From assembly GCA_040216765.1 (NCBI GenBank), contig JAVJON010000006.1, positions 1-64,000 on the forward strand: a DNA stretch of 64,000 nt, given 5' to 3'. Shown in pieces: positions 61,612 to 64,000 of the stretch. The notes under the pieces were generated by a model. It did no database searches and was not told where the DNA came from. It saw only the letters and a program-made list of their open reading frames with translations. Position numbers and translations under genes: made by a program. Origin of the DNA: Marinibaculum sp040216765 (GTDB taxonomy: Bacteria > Pseudomonadota > Alphaproteobacteria > Ferrovibrionales > Ferrovibrionaceae). The first letter of the stretch is position 1. Each line of letters begins with the position of its first letter.

Positions 61612-62718
61612 ATGGTCTCACTCTATGGCCGGGACCTGTCGGCCCGGGAACTGGCGCGGCGCACCGGCCGGCTGGCGCAGGTCGCCGGCATCTCGCCGGG
61701 CGAATATGCCGACGGGCCGGAGCGCCATGTGCGGTTCCTCGACATCCGCTCCGGGGCAGGTCTGGAGGTCCGGGTCCTGGTCGATCGCGGCATGGATATC
61801 GGCGAGCTGCGGATCGACGGCGTGCCGGTGTCCTGGCGGTCGCCGACCGGATTCCGCGCCGCGGCCCTGACCAACGCCGCAGAGGACGAGGGCGCCGGCA
61901 TCCTGCGGTCGTTCGACGGCCTGCTGGTCACCTGCGGCCTGGACCATGTGCGCCGCGCGGCGACCGGGCCGGCCGATCATTTCGGCAGCCGGCGCACCGA
62001 CCTGCAGTACCCCATGCATGGGCGCATCGCGATGGCGCCGGCGGAGCTGTCCGGCCATGGCGCGGCCTGGCAGGGCGAGGACTGCATCTTCTGGTGCGAG
62101 GGGATCGCCCGCCAGGCGATGCTCTATGGCGAGAACCTGGTGCTGCGGCGGCGGATCGAGGTTCCGCTGGGCGGGCGGCATGTGGAGATCGTGGACCGGG
62201 TGGAGAATGCCGGCTTCCACACCGTGCCCCACATGCTTCTGTACCATGTGAATTTCGGCTTCCCGCTGCTTGCCGAGACGGCCGAACTGCTGCTGCCCGC
62301 GGGCTTCGCGGAAGCGGCGGGCAGCCCGGCGCGCCGCGACGCCCTGCGGCGGCAGGCAGGGCCCGCGGGCCCCGATGCTCCGGACGAGCTGCTGGACCTG
62401 CACGCCGAAGGTCCGCAGCCGGCCGGTCCGGCCTGCGCCCTGGTCAACCCGGACCTGGCCGGCGGGCTGGCGGTGGCGCTGGACTGGGACCTTCCCGGCC
62501 TGCCGTGCCTGCAGGTCTGGCGCAACCTGTCGGACGGGCTGTACGTGCTGGCGGTCGAGCCGGCGGCCCAGCCCTTCGTGCCCCGGTCGGACCTGGCGGC
62601 GCAGGGTGCGCTGCGACTTCTTCGGCCGGGCGAAATCGTGGACTATCGCCTGCGCCTTTCCGCCCATGCGGGCGCCGCCGCGCTCGACCGGCTTCGGTCG
62701 GGCCTCGCCATGGCATGA
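61612..62718 (+). CDS. DUF4432/aldose 1-epimerase-like protein
   Basis: A 368-residue protein of the galactose-mutarotase-like fold. LVDRGMDIGELRIDGVPVSWRSPTG and CGLDHVRR are DUF4432 marks; LLYHVNFGFPLL carries a candidate catalytic His. Close relatives are sugar epimerases or mutarotases that supply the right anomer to downstream enzymes. It starts 6 bases after the enolase-family stop and probably works with it. Substrate not known. Confidence 0.85.
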   Translation: MVSLYGRDLSARELARRTGRLAQVAGISPGEYADGPERHVRFLDIRSGAGLEVRVLVDRGMDIGELRIDGVPVSWRSPTGFRAAALTNAAEDEGAGILRSFDGLLVTCGLDHVRRAATGPADHFGSRRTDLQYPMHGRIAMAPAELSGHGAAWQGEDCIFWCEGIARQAMLYGENLVLRRRIEVPLGGRHVEIVDRVENAGFHTVPHMLLYHVNFGFPLLAETAELLLPAGFAEAAGSPARRDALRRQAGPAGPDAPDELLDLHAEGPQPAGPACALVNPDLAGGLAVALDWDLPGLPCLQVWRNLSDGLYVLAVEPAAQPFVPRSDLAAQGALRLLRPGEIVDYRLRLSAHAGAAALDRLRSGLAMA

Positions 62719-62743
62719 CGCACAGACCGGGAGACCAGCCAGC

Positions 62744-63418
62744 ATGCCGAGCGCTTCCGCCCTGCCGCTGCAGCAGCGTGCCGTCGCCGAGATCCGCGAG
62801 GACCTGATCCATGGCCGCTTCCGGCCGGGCGAGCGCCTGAGCGAGCCCGAGCTGGCAAGCCGCTTCCAGACCAGTCGCAGCCCGGTGCGCGAGGCCCTGG
62901 TGCAGCTCGAACATGAGGGCTTCCTGGAGCGGGCGAAGACCGGGCGGGTCTATGTCCGACCGCTGGAGCTGTCGGAAGCCGAGCAGCTGTTCGTCTTCCG
63001 CGGCCATCTGGAGGGGCTGGCCGCGCGCCTGGCGGCCGAGAACATGAACCTCAAGGACATCCAGCGCCTGGAAGCCAATCTTGCGGCGATGGAGACGGCG
63101 GCGCAGCGCGGCGATGCCCGCGTCGCCATGGAATGCGGCGCGGAGTTCCACCGCACGATCATCGATGCCTGCGGCAACCGCCCGCTGCTGGAATGCCTGG
63201 AGGGGCTGCGCGCCCGGGTCAGCCGCTACCGCTACATCCTGGCCGCCATCGACGAGTTCAGCGAGCAGCGGGTGCGCGAGCATCGCTCGATCCTCTCCGC
63301 GCTGGCAGCCCGCAGCCCGGCCACCGCCGAGCAGGCGATGATCAACCATGTCGAGGTGTCGTCGCGGGAGACCCTGCACGCCCTGAAAGCCTTCCTGAGC
63401 GCACCGGAGAAAGTCTGA
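62744..63418 (+). CDS. GntR family regulator with FCD domain
   Basis: A 224-residue regulator. The winged helix is at residues 5-72 (RFRPGERLSEPELASRFQTSRSPVREALVQLEHEGFL, in parts), and the FCD effector domain (about 80-215) includes EFHRTIIDACGNRPLLE with the conserved metal-binding His. FCD members respond to hydroxy or sugar acids such as those handled by the enolase-family enzyme. Its gene lies between two matching GTCGAC-pair operators, so control of both the upstream cluster and the downstream transporter is a strong inference. Confidence 0.9.
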   Translation: MPSASALPLQQRAVAEIREDLIHGRFRPGERLSEPELASRFQTSRSPVREALVQLEHEGFLERAKTGRVYVRPLELSEAEQLFVFRGHLEGLAARLAAENMNLKDIQRLEANLAAMETAAQRGDARVAMECGAEFHRTIIDACGNRPLLECLEGLRARVSRYRYILAAIDEFSEQRVREHRSILSALAARSPATAEQAMINHVEVSSRETLHALKAFLSAPEKV

Positions 63419-63433
63419 GCCCGCCGGCTCTGC

Positions 63434-63475
63434 TTGACTCAAAAACTGTCGACAGTATTATTTATCTGTCGACGG
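63434..63475 (+). promoter_or_regulatory. Promoter with second GTCGAC-pair operator
   Basis: TTGACT (63434-63439) and TATTAT (63456-63461) have a 16-base spacer. GTCGAC boxes at 63448-63453 and 63468-63473 are exactly 20 bases apart, the first between -35 and -10. Flanks CTGTCGACAGTA and CTGTCGACGGAAA match the first operator, so repression by the nearby GntR protein is expected. Confidence 0.72.
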
Positions 63476-63565
63476 AAAAGCCGCGACGGGATGGAAACGC
63501 GCAGGACGGCATGCCCGCAACGGGCCGGCCTGTCCTGCCGAAAGAAGAGCAGAGGGAGGAATGCG

Positions 63566-64000
63566 ATGAGGGGACGGCTGGGACTCTTGCGCACGATGGC
63601 CATTGCCCCGTGCCTCGCCCTGGCAGGCGCGCTGCTGTCGCCGGTGCCGGTGCAGGCGGCGGAGACGGTGACGATGTGGACCTTCCTGAACCCGGAGAAG
63701 GATTCCCCGCGCGACCGCGCGCTGCGCCAGATCATCGAGAATTTCGAGGCCGCCAACCCGGAGATCGACATCGCCGTCGAGAGCCAGGTCTGGTCGACCC
63801 TGACGGAGAAGTTCGTCGTGTCGCACCGGTCGGGCACCGCGCCGGACATCGGCTGGATCGTCGGCGAGGCGATGGGCCTGCTGATCAATTCCGACACCGC
63901 GGCCGACCTGGGGCCGCCGATCGCCGACAAGTGGGACGCCGCCTATCGCGAGAATCTCGTCCTGCCGCAGGCCTATGACTGGCTGACCAAGGACGGCAAG
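63566..64000 (+). CDS. CUT1 ABC transporter sugar-binding protein, partial
   Basis: The first 145 codons of a family 1 solute-binding protein; the gene runs off the window. GAGGGAGGA precedes the ATG at 63566. The signal peptide (core PCLALAGALLSPVPVQA) is cleaved near QA|AE (residue 32). ETVTMWTFLNP and FEAANPEIDIAVE are typical of sugar-binding proteins. It is the first gene after the second GTCGAC-pair operator, so it likely imports the substrate handled by the enolase-family cluster. Confidence 0.88.
   Translation, partial: MRGRLGLLRTMAIAPCLALAGALLSPVPVQAAETVTMWTFLNPEKDSPRDRALRQIIENFEAANPEIDIAVESQVWSTLTEKFVVSHRSGTAPDIGWIVGEAMGLLINSDTAADLGPPIADKWDAAYRENLVLPQAYDWLTKDGK

Overview
The window is GC-rich, densely packed chromosomal DNA with mostly vertical, housekeeping-type content. 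It fits an alphaproteobacterium, most likely of the Rhodospirillales in the wide sense. The reasons are: petABC followed by mtnP and apt; lgt coupled to an NDUFAF7-type methyltransferase and pgeF; a DUF1285 / CoA-pyrophosphatase / DUF6111-like / CCA-transferase run; a TetR-phasin pair; and many amide and sugar ABC uptake genes. I see no rRNA, tRNA, CRISPR array, IS element or phage gene. The assignment to a group is inference from gene content.

Layout. 0.3-6.6 kb: a TetR regulator diverges from a DeoR regulator that heads a UgpB/A/E/C-like (CUT1) sugar or glycerol-phosphate ABC operon interrupted by REP-like palindromes. 6.6-14.6 kb: stress and maintenance genes (msrB, two NUDIX/DUF genes, a LysM protein, glutathionyl-hydroquinone reductase, WrbA, MscL, GST, a secreted EF-hand protein, a flavin reductase and a GNAT). 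14.7-16.5 kb: two secreted tandem-DUF3011 proteins. 16.5-23.5 kb: a MoxR / DUF58 / BatA-DUF4159 / large membrane protein operon on the minus strand. 23.7-26.7 kb: DUF1285, CoA pyrophosphatase, a small membrane protein and the CCA-adding enzyme. 26.9-29.1 kb (minus): trmL, hemF and a secreted hypothetical protein. 29.2-33.5 kb (plus): the cytochrome bc1 genes petABC with a terminator, then mtnP and apt.

33.7-35.4 kb: a VOC protein followed by an 880-base gene-free region full of palindromes, with a 168-base tandem duplication. 35.4-41.3 kb (minus): prs, rplY, pth, ychF, apparent gene remnants, two MaoC paralogues and a dienelactone hydrolase. 41.7-50.4 kb (plus): hyuA-hyuB (hydantoinase/oxoprolinase family) joined to a complete livKHMGF-type transporter, a likely capture-and-hydrolyse unit for an amide compound. 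It is followed by 2.7 copies of a 150-base repeat. 50.9-56.1 kb (minus): lgt, methyltransferase, pgeF, a possible 22-residue membrane peptide, a lipoprotein and a class V aminotransferase, chained by ATGA-type overlaps. 56.3-60.2 kb: ubiK-like gene, YbjN, proC, TetR, phasin and a CsaA-like protein.

60.3-64.0 kb: a sugar-acid type cluster (enolase-superfamily enzyme, DUF4432 epimerase-like protein, GntR/FCD regulator), then a second CUT1 binding protein that runs off the end. Two near-identical operators (paired GTCGAC boxes exactly 20 bases apart) flank this cluster, one before the first gene and one before the transporter. They define a probable local regulon and are the best-supported regulatory finding here.
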